NCBI GenBank assembly: GCA_902805805.1
Contig: CADCUE010000305.1
Location: 1 to 21,107 of the forward strand
Direction of reading: 5' to 3'
Origin: an uncultured Frankineae bacterium
Lineage (GTDB): Bacteria > Actinomycetota > Actinomycetes > Mycobacteriales > SCTD01
DNA: 21,107 nt
Both the position numbers and the translations under genes were made by a program. Shown here one piece after another: positions 1 through 7,645 of this stretch. Positions within the stretch are counted from its first letter, which is position 1, and the number at the start of each line of letters is the position of its first letter. Under the pieces are notes generated by a model that was not told where the DNA came from, ran no database searches, and saw nothing but the letters and a program-made list of their open reading frames with translations.

Positions 1-91
1 GGTCACCTGCCGGCTCCGGCGCCGGCCGGGACAGTGGCCCCACCTGCGCCGACAGCCTCGCGGCGCCTGCTGCCTCGCCACAGGGACTGCG
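1..91. other. 5' flank of the M48 peptidase gene
   Basis: This short stretch lies upstream of the first complete gene. It contains GC-rich inverted repetition (CCGGC/GCCGG around 10-27), which could be the tail of a terminator for a gene outside the window. An AGGGA ribosome-binding-like sequence lies about 5 bases before the ATG at 92. I see no convincing -10 element and no supported coding region of its own; the open frame starting at 34 is an Arg/Ala-rich shadow of the peptidase gene. Confidence 0.4.
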
Positions 92-2143
92 ATGACCTCC
101 TCGACACTGCCGGACCGCCTGCACGCCCCGGCGCAGCCGGTGCTGACCGCCTCCCGGAGCGGGGTGGCCACCTCGGCAGCGCTGGCGGTCGCCATGCTCG
201 TGGGCTGGTTCGTGCTGGCCGCCGCGATCGTCGCCGGTCTGGCGTTCCTGGCCGTGGAGGCGGTGACGCGGGCCGGCACCGCCGCCCTCGGTGGCAAGCT
301 CGGACTGGTGGCCGGTCTGGTCGCCGTCGCCGTCCTGCGCGCCGCGTTCGTCGTCGAGCGCCGCGGGGACGATGCGCAGGACGGGGTGCTCGTCTCGCGG
401 CAGGAGGAGCCGGAGCTCTGGGCGCTGATCGACGAGGTGTCCGCCGAGCTCGGGGTCTCGGCGCCGGACGACCTGCGGCTGGTCGAGGACGCCAACGCCT
501 TCGTGCACCAGGACACCCGCCTGCTCGGGCTCGTCGGCGGTCGGCGGCACATGGGCATCGGCCTGCCGCTGCTGCACGTGCTGACCGTCGACCAGCTGCG
601 AGGTGTCGTCGGCCACGAGCTCGGCCACTACGCCGGCGGTGACACCCGGGTGTCGGCCCTGGTCCACCGCGCCGGGACGACGGTCGCGCGGACCAGTCAG
701 CACCTCGGCCCGCAGACCCGCCTGGGCGGGCTGTTCGCTGCGTACGCCCGGCTGTACCAGCGCGTCAGCCTGCGGGTCAGGCGGCGGCAGGAGCTGCGCG
801 CCGACGCCGGGTCGGTGCGCGTCGTGGGGCGGGACGCCCACGTACGCGCCCTCGTCGAGGCCCGCGCCGCAGCGGCGGCGTGGGACTTCTTCGTCTCCCG
901 CTACGTCGTGCCCCTGTGGCAGGCCGGAGCCGCCCCGCAGGACCTGTACGTCGGCTACCGCCGCCTGCTCGCCGAACCCAGCCGGCAGGAGCAGCTCGAC
1001 GCGGTCCGGGCCGGTGCCACCGACGCCGAGCCGGACGACCCGTACGACTCGCACCCGACGCTGGCCGCCCGTGTGGAGCACGTCCGGCAGCTGCCCGACC
1101 GGGACGCGCCCGGCGACGACCGCCCGGCACGGACGCTGCTGCGGGACGCTCAGGCAGCCGAGCGGCAGGTCACCGAGGAGCTCAACAGCCGCGTGCTGGC
1201 CGCCCTGCCGCAGGACCGCTACCGCTTCGACGCCGAGCGGCTCGAGCCCGAGCCCTTCACCGCGGACCTGCTGGCGCCGGTCGCCGCGCTGGCGCGCGCC
1301 ACCGCGGCCGTCGACGGCCTCGACCGGCCGGCCGGGCTCGGCCGCACGCTCGCCCTGCTGGAGGCCGGACGCGACGAGGCGCTCGTCGTCGCGCTCACCG
1401 GTGACCGGCGCGACCTGGGCGAGCAGGCCCGGCGTGACGACCTGCGCCGACTCGTCCTCGGTCCGGTCGTGCTGTCGGCGGAGTGCGCGCTGGCCGCCGC
1501 CGGACGCGCCCACTGGCAGGTGGACTGGGCCTCACCGCTGCACCTCGTCGACGAGCAGGGCGAGGACCTCGAGCTCGCCGCAGCCGTCGAGCGAGCGCTC
1601 GACGAGCACGGAGTCAGGGGTCTGCGGCTGGCGCTCGCCGCCGTCGGCGTCCCGCTCGATGCGGTGCAGCCGCACCTCGGCGACGTCCGTGACGAGCAGG
1701 CCGACGCGGTGATCGCGGTGTGGCCGGACCTGTACCGGGGTTGGCGGCTGTACGACGGCTTCGTCACCAGGGACCAGCTCGTGCTGGTCCGCCAGCGCAG
1801 GCGTTGGGGCCACATGGTGCGGCGCGGCATCGCGGCGCAGTACCCCCTGTTCCACGACCGGGTGCGACGAGACACGGCGGCGCGGCTGTCGGCGGTGCTC
1901 AGCGCACCCCTGTCCGAGGCCGGTCGATCAGCCGAGACGCACACCGTCCGGTGGGACGACCTCGCCGCCGTGCACCTGCGCCGAGGGTGGATGGTCGCCT
2001 GCGTGCTGCGCATGCCCGGCCTCGGCCGGCCCTGGGACCGGCTCAAGGGCGAGCAGGGCAACACGGCGACGGACGCCCGCGAGATGGCCTCGCTGCTCCG
2101 CCAGCTGGTCGGCGACCGGCTGCACACGAAGGTCGACGTCTGA
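92..2143 (+). CDS. Membrane-anchored M48 family zinc metallopeptidase
   Basis: This 683-residue protein is a putative membrane-bound zinc endopeptidase of the M48 (HtpX/Ste24-like) family. Two hydrophobic segments (about residues 28-57 and 70-87) precede the catalytic domain. The zinc motif HELGH is at 175-179. A downstream ELRAD motif (E234, D238) sits where M48 enzymes place the third zinc ligand. The remaining roughly 430 residues are soluble, rich in charged residues, and contain HPTLAARVEHVRQL (about 330-343), a histidine-proline segment common after the M48 core. HtpX is near 290 residues, so the C-terminal part is a large extension without a function I recognise. The ATG at 92 has AGGGA just upstream. 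It is monocistronic here and converges with the aldehyde dehydrogenase gene. The fold is secure; substrate and role (membrane protein quality control is typical of the family) are inferred. Confidence 0.9.
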   Translation: MTSSTLPDRLHAPAQPVLTASRSGVATSAALAVAMLVGWFVLAAAIVAGLAFLAVEAVTRAGTAALGGKLGLVAGLVAVAVLRAAFVVERRGDDAQDGVLVSRQEEPELWALIDEVSAELGVSAPDDLRLVEDANAFVHQDTRLLGLVGGRRHMGIGLPLLHVLTVDQLRGVVGHELGHYAGGDTRVSALVHRAGTTVARTSQHLGPQTRLGGLFAAYARLYQRVSLRVRRRQELRADAGSVRVVGRDAHVRALVEARAAAAAWDFFVSRYVVPLWQAGAAPQDLYVGYRRLLAEPSRQEQLDAVRAGATDAEPDDPYDSHPTLAARVEHVRQLPDRDAPGDDRPARTLLRDAQAAERQVTEELNSRVLAALPQDRYRFDAERLEPEPFTADLLAPVAALARATAAVDGLDRPAGLGRTLALLEAGRDEALVVALTGDRRDLGEQARRDDLRRLVLGPVVLSAECALAAAGRAHWQVDWASPLHLVDEQGEDLELAAAVERALDEHGVRGLRLALAAVGVPLDAVQPHLGDVRDEQADAVIAVWPDLYRGWRLYDGFVTRDQLVLVRQRRRWGHMVRRGIAAQYPLFHDRVRRDTAARLSAVLSAPLSEAGRSAETHTVRWDDLAAVHLRRGWMVACVLRMPGLGRPWDRLKGEQGNTATDAREMASLLRQLVGDRLHTKVDV

Positions 2144-2144
2144 C

Positions 2145-2157
2145 GCTCCGCAGGAGC
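2145..2157. terminator. Small hairpin in the convergent gap
   Basis: GCTCC-GCA-GGAGC forms a 5-bp stem with a 3-base loop starting one base after the M48 peptidase stop codon, in the 33-base gap between two convergent genes. There is no T-tract on either side. It could act as a weak bidirectional terminator, but in such GC-rich DNA short stems are common by chance. Confidence 0.25.
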
Positions 2158-2176
2158 ACCGGGAGCCCGAGCCGCC

Positions 2177-3673
2177 TCAGCCCAGGACGAACGGGTCCCG
2201 GGTGACGCCGGTCAGCTCGACCCAGACGGACTTGGTCTCGGTGTACTCGCGGACCGCCTCGATGCCGTTCTCGCGACCGATGCCGCTCGCCCCGACACCG
2301 CCGAACGGCACGTGCGGGGCGACGACGCGGTAGGCGTTGACCCAGACGGTCCCGGCGCGCAACCGGGCCGCGACCCGGTGCGCGCGGTGGACGTCCTTGG
2401 TCCACACCGATGCCGCGAGGCCGAACTCCGTGTCGTTGGCCAGGCGCACCGCCTCGTCCTCGTCGCGGAACGTCGTCACGGCGGTGACAGGACCGAAGAC
2501 CTCCTCGCGCACCACCCGCATGTCCGGCGTGGTGTCCACGAGGACGGTCGGCTCGACGAACCACCCGCCGAGGCGGTCGACCGGCCGGCCACCGCACGCC
2601 ACCGTGGCACCGTCGGCCCGAGCGCTGTCGAAGTGGCTCAGCACGGTGGCGTACTGCTTGTCGGTCGCCACGGGACCCATCTCGGTCTCCGGGTCGAGCG
2701 GGTCGCCGATCTTGATCGTCCGCGCGCGGGCGACGACCTTCTCGACCAGCGCGTCGGCCACCTGCTCGTGCACGACGACGCGGGAGCCGGCCATGCAGGT
2801 CTGCCCGGTCGCGGCGAAGACGCCCGCGATGATGCCGTTGGCGGCCGCGTCGAGGTCGGCGTCCGGGAACACGACCTGCGCGGACTTGCCACCCAGCTCC
2901 AGCGTCACGCGCGTGAGGTTGTCGGCTGCCGCACGGGCGACGAGCCTGCCGACCTGCGTCGAGCCGGTGAAGGCGATCTTGTCCACGCCGGGGTGCGTCG
3001 TGAGGGCCTTGCCGACCTCCGGACCCCAGCCGGTGACGACGTTGACGACGCCCGGCGGGAAGCCGGCTTCGGCCACCAGCTCGGCCAGCACCAGGGTGCT
3101 CACGGGGGTGTAGTCGCTGGGCTTGACCACGACGGTGCAGCCGGCGGCCAGCGCCGGCGCGAGCTTCCAGGTGAGCAGCAGCAGCGGGGAGTTCCACGGC
3201 GTGATCGCGGCCACGACCCCCACCGGCTCGAGGCGCGTGTAGACGAGGTAGTTCGGCTTGTCGGTCGGGATGACCGAACCCTCGAGCTTGTCGGCCAGAC
3301 CGCCGTAGTAGCGGTACCACTCGGGCAGGTAGGCCATCTGCCCGGTCATCTCGCGCAGCAGCTTGCCGTTGTCGCGCGTCTCGAGGCCGGCGAGCCGTTC
3401 CGCGTCCCTGGCCAGCAGGTCGGCCAGGCGGTGCAGCAGGCGGCCGCGCTGCGTCGCGGTGAGCGAGCCCCACGGGCCGTCGAGCGCGGCGCGGGCCGCC
3501 GTCACCGCGGCGTCGACGTCCTGCGCCCCGGCGTCGGGCACCTCGGCCCACGGCTCGCCGGTGAAGGGGTCGACCGAGCTGTACGAGCGACCGGACGCGG
3601 CCGCGGGCACGGCACGCCCCCCGATGTGCATCGCGAACCGCTCGACACCGCTCGCGCGCAGGGTCGTGGTCAT
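2177..3673 (-). CDS. NAD(P)-dependent aldehyde dehydrogenase
   Basis: This 498-residue enzyme of the ALDH superfamily oxidises an aldehyde to the carboxylic acid in the cytosol. The full set of active-site landmarks is visible: PWNSP at 159-163 with the oxyanion-hole Asn161, KPSDYTP at 184-190 (coenzyme-binding Lys), FTGST at 235-239, the general base Glu259 in LELGGK, and the nucleophile Cys293 in GQTCMAGSR. EEVFGPV and PFGGVGASGIGRE follow in the C-terminal half. Length is normal for the family (about 480-500). The ATG at 3673 has GGGAG six bases upstream. It is the last gene of an apparent monooxygenase, dehydratase, ALDH series on this strand, 155 bases after the dehydratase. Overall it resembles broad betaine-, phenylacetaldehyde- and hydroxymuconic-semialdehyde-type ALDHs; sequence alone does not fix the substrate. 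Being catabolic is inferred from context. Confidence 0.93.
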   Translation of the reverse strand: MTTTLRASGVERFAMHIGGRAVPAAASGRSYSSVDPFTGEPWAEVPDAGAQDVDAAVTAARAALDGPWGSLTATQRGRLLHRLADLLARDAERLAGLETRDNGKLLREMTGQMAYLPEWYRYYGGLADKLEGSVIPTDKPNYLVYTRLEPVGVVAAITPWNSPLLLLTWKLAPALAAGCTVVVKPSDYTPVSTLVLAELVAEAGFPPGVVNVVTGWGPEVGKALTTHPGVDKIAFTGSTQVGRLVARAAADNLTRVTLELGGKSAQVVFPDADLDAAANGIIAGVFAATGQTCMAGSRVVVHEQVADALVEKVVARARTIKIGDPLDPETEMGPVATDKQYATVLSHFDSARADGATVACGGRPVDRLGGWFVEPTVLVDTTPDMRVVREEVFGPVTAVTTFRDEDEAVRLANDTEFGLAASVWTKDVHRAHRVAARLRAGTVWVNAYRVVAPHVPFGGVGASGIGRENGIEAVREYTETKSVWVELTGVTRDPFVLG

Positions 3674-3779
3674 GGGCGCTCCCAGGATGCGGCCCCGCGG
3701 GGCACTCGACCGTCAGAGTCGTCCGGGCCGCCGCCCCCCGGCCACGACGACCCCGACGGCAGCATCCCGGGCGCCGACT

Positions 3780-3807
3780 GTGGCACACGGCGCGTCACTG
3801 GCGCCAC
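3780..3807. terminator. Hairpin-forming sequence between dehydratase and ALDH genes
   Basis: GGCGC (3789-3793) and GCGCC (3801-3805) pair around a 7-base loop; an alternative pairing is GTGGC (3780-3784) with GCCAC (3803-3807). It lies just after the D-tartrate dehydratase stop codon on the minus strand, within the 155-base gap before the ALDH start. It may terminate or attenuate transcription between the two genes, or stabilise an mRNA end. No T-tract follows, so the call is weak. Confidence 0.3.
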
Positions 3808-3828
3808 GCCCTCGAGGTCGACCGCGCC

Positions 3829-4992
3829 TCACTCGGCGAGCGCGCGCATCACCCGGTAGAGGTCGCTCTTGCCCTCGAAGCCGATCCCGGGCAGCTCCGG
3901 CAGCACGACGTGCCCGTCCTCGACGGCGACCCCGTCGGGGAAGCCGCCGAACGGCTGGAACAGGTCCGGGTAGGACTCGTTGCCGCCGAGCCCCAGCCCG
4001 GCCGCGATGCTCAGCGACAGCTGGTGCCCGCCGTGCGGGATGCAGCGGCTCGGCGACCAGCCGCTGTCCCCCAGCGCGTCCAGCGTCCGCAGGTACTCGA
4101 CCAGGCCGTAGCTCAACGCGCAGTCGAACTGCAGCCAGTCCCGGTCGGGGCGCAGCCCGCCGTGCCGCAGCAGGTTGCGGGCGTCCTGCATGGAGAACAG
4201 GTTCTCGCCGGTGGCGAGAGGACCGGCGTACGCCTCGGCGATCTCGGCGTGCAGCGCGTAGTCGAGGGGCTCGCACGGCTCCTCGAACCAGAACAGGTCG
4301 TACGCCGACAGGGCCTGCGCGTACTCGAGGGCGGCGTCCCGCTCGAACCGGCCGTTGGCGTCGACCGCGAGCGACTGACCGGGCTCCAGCACGTCCAGCA
4401 CCGCCTCGATCCGGCGCAGGTCCTCCGCCAGCGGCGCGCCGCCGATCTTCATCTTGACGACGGTGTAGCCCCGGTCGGTGTAGCCGCGCATCTCCTCCTG
4501 CAGGGCGGACAGGTCCTGGCCGGGGTGGTAGTAGCCGCCCGCGGCGTAGACGAACACCCGCCGCTGCGGCGCACTCGAGCCGTACCGCTCCGCCAGCAGC
4601 GTGAACAGGGGGACGCCCTCGACCTTGGCCACGGCGTCCCACACCGCCATGTCGACCGTTCCGACGGCGACGGACCGCTCGCCGTGCCCCCCGGGCTTCT
4701 CGTTGACCATCATGGCCTGCCAGATGCGGCCCGGGTCCAGGCGACCGCGCTCGTCGAGCAGCGCGTCGGGGTCCGCCTCCTGCAGCCGCGGGAAGATCCG
4801 CTCGCGCAGCAGCGACCCCTGGCCGTACCGGCCGTTGGAGTTGAAGCCGTAGCCGACCACCGGCCGGCCGTCGCGGACCACGTCGGTGACCACGGCGACC
4901 AGGCTGAGGGTCATCCGGCTGAAGTCGATGTACGCGTTGCGGATCGGCGAGCTGATCGGGAAGGTCTTCTCCCGGACGTCGACGATCCTCAT
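3829..4992 (-). CDS. tarD: D(-)-tartrate dehydratase-like enzyme, enolase superfamily
   Basis: This 387-residue protein belongs to the mandelate racemase/muconate lactonising group of the enolase superfamily. From memory it matches Bradyrhizobium japonicum D-tartrate dehydratase closely along its whole length, including ISSPIRNAYIDF, GYGFNSNGRYGQG, EKPGGHGERSVAVGT, DWLQFDCALSYG and GLGLGGNESYPDLFQP. The reaction would be D-tartrate to oxaloacetate plus water. Catalytic Lys182 is in the KMK motif (180-182), Mg ligands are Asp211, Glu237 and Glu263, and the acid His320 is in CIPHGGHQ; all sit two positions earlier than TarD K184, D213, E239, E265 and H322. The ATG at 4992 has GGGAGG seven bases upstream. 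The ABM gene ends 28 bases before it, suggesting cotranscription. FEEPCEP replaces TarD's YEEVGDP beside the second metal ligand, so a related acid-sugar substrate remains possible. Confidence 0.88.
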   Translation of the reverse strand: MRIVDVREKTFPISSPIRNAYIDFSRMTLSLVAVVTDVVRDGRPVVGYGFNSNGRYGQGSLLRERIFPRLQEADPDALLDERGRLDPGRIWQAMMVNEKPGGHGERSVAVGTVDMAVWDAVAKVEGVPLFTLLAERYGSSAPQRRVFVYAAGGYYHPGQDLSALQEEMRGYTDRGYTVVKMKIGGAPLAEDLRRIEAVLDVLEPGQSLAVDANGRFERDAALEYAQALSAYDLFWFEEPCEPLDYALHAEIAEAYAGPLATGENLFSMQDARNLLRHGGLRPDRDWLQFDCALSYGLVEYLRTLDALGDSGWSPSRCIPHGGHQLSLSIAAGLGLGGNESYPDLFQPFGGFPDGVAVEDGHVVLPELPGIGFEGKSDLYRVMRALAE

Positions 4993-5020
4993 GCCTGGGC
5001 CTCCCGGTCCTGTCGGTGGG

Positions 5021-5353
5021 CTACTGCGCGCGGGGGGCGATCTCGCCCATCGGGCCCCAGCCGCTGAGCTCCGGCGAGTCCACGTAGATGATCTGCGGCT
5101 TGTCGGACACCCAGTCCGGAGCCCACTGGAAGAAGTCCTTCACGTGCTGGCCGGCGACGTGCGCGGCTCCTGCGTCGGCATCGCGGAAGCCCTCGAGCAG
5201 CACGAAGGTGTTCGGCTCGTCCAGGCTCCGGGACCACTCGAAGAAGACGTTGCCCTCCTCCGCGCGGGTCGCGGCGGTGTAGCCGGCAGCCTCCCCCATG
5301 AACTGGTCGGCCTTCTCGGGACGGATGGGGAACTTGACGGCGATGCAGATCAC
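5021..5353 (-). CDS. Antibiotic biosynthesis monooxygenase (ABM) domain protein
   Basis: This 110-residue protein has the ferredoxin-like ABM fold, as in YgiN-type quinol monooxygenases. The N-terminal strand MICIAVKFPIRPE, the central NVFFEWSRSLDEPNTFVLLEGFRD, and AHVAGQHVKDFF are typical of the family, which usually forms cofactor-free dimers. The C-terminal 25 residues (IIYVDSPELSGWGPMGEI) extend slightly beyond the core. The GTG at 5353 is supported by GAGGAG six bases upstream. It begins a probable operon with the D-tartrate dehydratase (28-base gap) and an aldehyde dehydrogenase. Family members in catabolic operons often serve an accessory or unknown oxygenase or isomerase-like role; no specific reaction can be assigned. 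A possible -10 (TAGGGT, minus strand) lies at 5392-5387. Confidence 0.85.
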   Translation of the reverse strand: MICIAVKFPIRPEKADQFMGEAAGYTAATRAEEGNVFFEWSRSLDEPNTFVLLEGFRDADAGAAHVAGQHVKDFFQWAPDWVSDKPQIIYVDSPELSGWGPMGEIAPRAQ

Positions 5354-5386
5354 GGCGCGCTCCTCGGGCGGGGTCGGGTGCCGGCG

Positions 5387-5392
5387 ACCCTA
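5387..5392 (-). promoter_or_regulatory. Possible -10 element of the ABM/tarD/ALDH operon
   Basis: On the minus strand this reads TAGGGT, which fits the actinobacterial TANNNT -10 consensus and lies 34 bases upstream of the GTG start at 5353. No matching TTGAC-like -35 is visible at the usual distance, so it is only a candidate. Confidence 0.25.
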
Positions 5393-5442
5393 GTGCCGGC
5401 TTCCCCGTGCCCCACGTCGGGGCCGTGCGACCGGGCGCCTCG

Positions 5443-7380
5443 CTAGTGGGAGCGCAGTGCCTGGTCGGGCAGCAAGCCGCTCTCCACCAGCTGCTGCAGC
5501 TCGCGGCTGGCCGCAGCCCGGGTCAGGGTCTCGACCTGCTGGGCGTGCAGGGCTCGGGCGCCGCCGGCCGACCGGGAGTCGAGCTCGTCCAGCTCGTCGA
5601 TGGCTTGCTGCTCCCACCCGTGGATCGTGCTCCGGGCCCGCTCCACCGTCTCCGGACGGATCGCGGAGAGATCGTCGAACATGTCGAACGCGTCCGCGGT
5701 GCGCCGGGCGGCGAGCCGTCGTGCCGTCGCCTCCGCGTAGGCCAGCTCGTCGGGATCGCTGCCTGCGGGTTCGGGGAGCCGGCCCACGAGGCGGCGAGTC
5801 ATCCTCTCGAGGCCGCCTGACCGCTGCTGTCGGCTGGTCCCCAGCTCGTGGCCGCCTCCGCGCAGCGACAGGTCGTCGATCTCGTCGTCGACCTCGTGCA
5901 GCAGGGTGCGCGTCACGGCGGGCGGCAGCAGTCCCTCGTCGCTGAGCCACTGGTAGGTCCGTCGCTCCACGTGCAGGCCGCGGCCCACCACGATGCGGAA
6001 CTCGTCCTCCTCGCGGACGTCGAGGCGGTCCATCTCCTCCCGTGCCGCCCGCTGCTCCGCCCCGAGATGCCCTTCCGTGCGCGGGTCGGTGTCCAGGCCG
6101 AGATCGGTCAGCTCCCGCCTCGCTGCCTCGACCGCGGACATGCGGGCGACCGCCATCACGTACCGGTCGGTGTCACTCGGCTCGTCGAGCCCGAGCCGGG
6201 ACACCAGCCAGCGGATGCTCGTGGCGTTGAGCAGGAGCGTCACGAGCACGACGCCGCCCGTCAGCGCGACCAGCAGCTCGCGTTCGGCGAGCTCCTCGGG
6301 CAGCGCCAGCGCCAGCGCCAGCGCCACGCCGCCGCGCAGCCCGCCCCAGATCAGCACGGCCTCGTTCCGCCGCCCGAGCCGGGGGATGTGCGCGACCCGC
6401 TCGAGCAGCCAGACCACCGGAACGACCGCCAGCGCGCGAGCGGCCAGCACGACGACGGCGGTGAGCAGGATGGCGCCGGCGTTCTCCAGCAGCGGTCCGG
6501 GCCCGATGACCAGACCGATGAGCAGGAACAGCAGGGCATTGGCGACGTAGTCCAGCGCTTCCCACATCTCCGCCCAGAGCTGGCGGACCTCGGCCGAGGC
6601 GCGGCTGGGGGCCAGCCCGGCCAGGACCATCCCGGCCACAGCGGTCGCCATCACTCCGGAGAACCCGAGCACCGCGTCGGCGAGGACGAAGCTGCCGTAG
6701 GCCAGAGCGAGGGACAGGGCTGCGGCCGGCAGGCGGTCCAGCCAGGGCAGCGCGAGAGCCGCGACCAGCCCGAGAACGACGCCGATCAGCGCGCCGCCGC
6801 CGAAGACAGCGACGAAGTCGAGCACACCGGCGAGCACACTGACCGAGCTGCCGGTCGCGGCCTCGACGAGGATCGCGAACAGCACGATCGCGACCCCGTC
6901 GTTGAGCAGGCTCTCTCCTTCGACCAGGGTCAGCAGCCGGCGCGGCACACCGACCTCCCGGAACACCGCCACGACCGCCACCGGGTCGGTCGCGGAGATC
7001 AGTGCGCCGAACAGGAAGGCCGCCGTGAGCGCCGTGCCCAGGAACAGGTGCAGGCTGATCCCGACCAGGACCGCCGAGGCGAGGAAGGCCAGCACCGCCA
7101 GGGCCAGGATCGCGCCCAGGTTGCGGACGAAGGCGCGCAGGTCGATGTCGAGCGCGGCCGCGAACACCAGCACGGGCAGGAAGACGAAGACCACGACCTC
7201 CTCGAAGGCCTCCCCCTCCAGCCGGCCGACCTCGGGGCTGAGGCCGAGCGCCGCGGCCAGGAACCCCACCACGACGAGGATCACGCTCAGCGGAACCCTC
7301 AGCCGGCGGGCCGCGAGGTTGAGCAGGACCGCGAGGATGAGCAGAGCGGAGATCTCCAGCAGCAACCGCGGCAGCTCCAC
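5443..7380 (-). CDS. CPA1-family Na+/H+ antiporter with long cytosolic tail
   Basis: This is a predicted cation:proton antiporter (NhaP/NHE-like, CPA1) that exchanges Na+ or K+ for H+ across the cell membrane. About 12 membrane helices fill residues 5-415. Family signatures are VFLPVLVFAAALDID (66-80), SATDPVAVVAVFREVGVP (129-146, with Asp132), and EGESLLNDGVAIVLF (154-168, with Asn160 and Asp161), followed by WGGLRGGVALALALALP. Residues from about 420 to 645 form a charged soluble tail with RNEAV-like and helical Arg/Glu segments, probably regulatory. I place the start at the GTG at 7380, preceded by GGGAGG eight bases upstream; an ATG further 5' (7677) would add about 99 Arg/Pro-rich residues that look non-coding and would overlap the divergent gene's start. 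The protein is then 645 residues. The neighbouring gene upstream is divergent. Confidence 0.9.
   Translation of the reverse strand: MELPRLLLEISALLILAVLLNLAARRLRVPLSVILVVVGFLAAALGLSPEVGRLEGEAFEEVVVFVFLPVLVFAAALDIDLRAFVRNLGAILALAVLAFLASAVLVGISLHLFLGTALTAAFLFGALISATDPVAVVAVFREVGVPRRLLTLVEGESLLNDGVAIVLFAILVEAATGSSVSVLAGVLDFVAVFGGGALIGVVLGLVAALALPWLDRLPAAALSLALAYGSFVLADAVLGFSGVMATAVAGMVLAGLAPSRASAEVRQLWAEMWEALDYVANALLFLLIGLVIGPGPLLENAGAILLTAVVVLAARALAVVPVVWLLERVAHIPRLGRRNEAVLIWGGLRGGVALALALALPEELAERELLVALTGGVVLVTLLLNATSIRWLVSRLGLDEPSDTDRYVMAVARMSAVEAARRELTDLGLDTDPRTEGHLGAEQRAAREEMDRLDVREEDEFRIVVGRGLHVERRTYQWLSDEGLLPPAVTRTLLHEVDDEIDDLSLRGGGHELGTSRQQRSGGLERMTRRLVGRLPEPAGSDPDELAYAEATARRLAARRTADAFDMFDDLSAIRPETVERARSTIHGWEQQAIDELDELDSRSAGGARALHAQQVETLTRAAASRELQQLVESGLLPDQALRSH
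6301..6324. repeat. Four tandem copies of a hexamer inside the antiporter gene
   Basis: CAGCGC is repeated four times without error, encoding an alternating Ala-Leu run (GVALALALALPEE) in a membrane helix near the end of the transport domain. Each unit is two codons, so slippage would add or remove one Ala-Leu pair without shifting the frame. Confidence 0.85.
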
Positions 7381-7478
7381 AGCCTGCGCCTCCCTCCGCA
7401 CCGCAACCCGCAGATCGTGCCGCACAACCCGCTTCCGCGGGCCCCGATCCGGCGGACGTCCTGTCACGGGGGGCGCCG

Positions 7479-7493
7479 ACGACCGACGGTCGT
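7479..7493. promoter_or_regulatory. Perfect 7-1-7 palindrome in a divergent promoter region
   Basis: ACGACCG-A-CGGTCGT is an exact inverted repeat with one central base. It lies in the 265-base non-coding region between the antiporter (start 7380, minus) and the SBP56-family gene (start 7646, plus). The shape suits binding by a dimeric repressor or activator, but no regulator gene lies adjacent and I cannot name a family. Confidence 0.4.
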
Positions 7494-7513
7494 GGGGCGG
7501 GACGGGACCGGGC

Positions 7514-7533
7514 GTCCACGCACCGCGGTGGAC
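7514..7533. promoter_or_regulatory. Second inverted repeat in the same divergent region
   Basis: GTCCAC (7514-7519) and GTGGAC (7528-7533) are inverted around 8 bases, and the core CACCGCGGTG (7521-7530) is itself a perfect 10-bp palindrome. It begins 20 bases after the preceding palindrome. It could be an operator or an mRNA hairpin in the leader of the SBP56-family gene. The rest of 7381-7645 shows no clear -10/-35 pair and no supported gene. Confidence 0.35.
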
Positions 7534-7645
7534 AAGGCGGCGTGCGGGTCTTGTGCCGCACACCACGCCGACGCCAGGATGGCGGCACCTGTCAGCCGCA
7601 GCGGCGACTTCGAGGTCGCGTCGCTGCCACACCTGTGGAGTGCAC

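Noticed and set aside
2312..3859. 515-codon plus-strand open frame across the aldehyde dehydrogenase gene
   Set aside because: It is antisense to a gene with every ALDH active-site motif and its product is an Arg/Val/Gly/His-rich composition typical of a GC-rich shadow frame.
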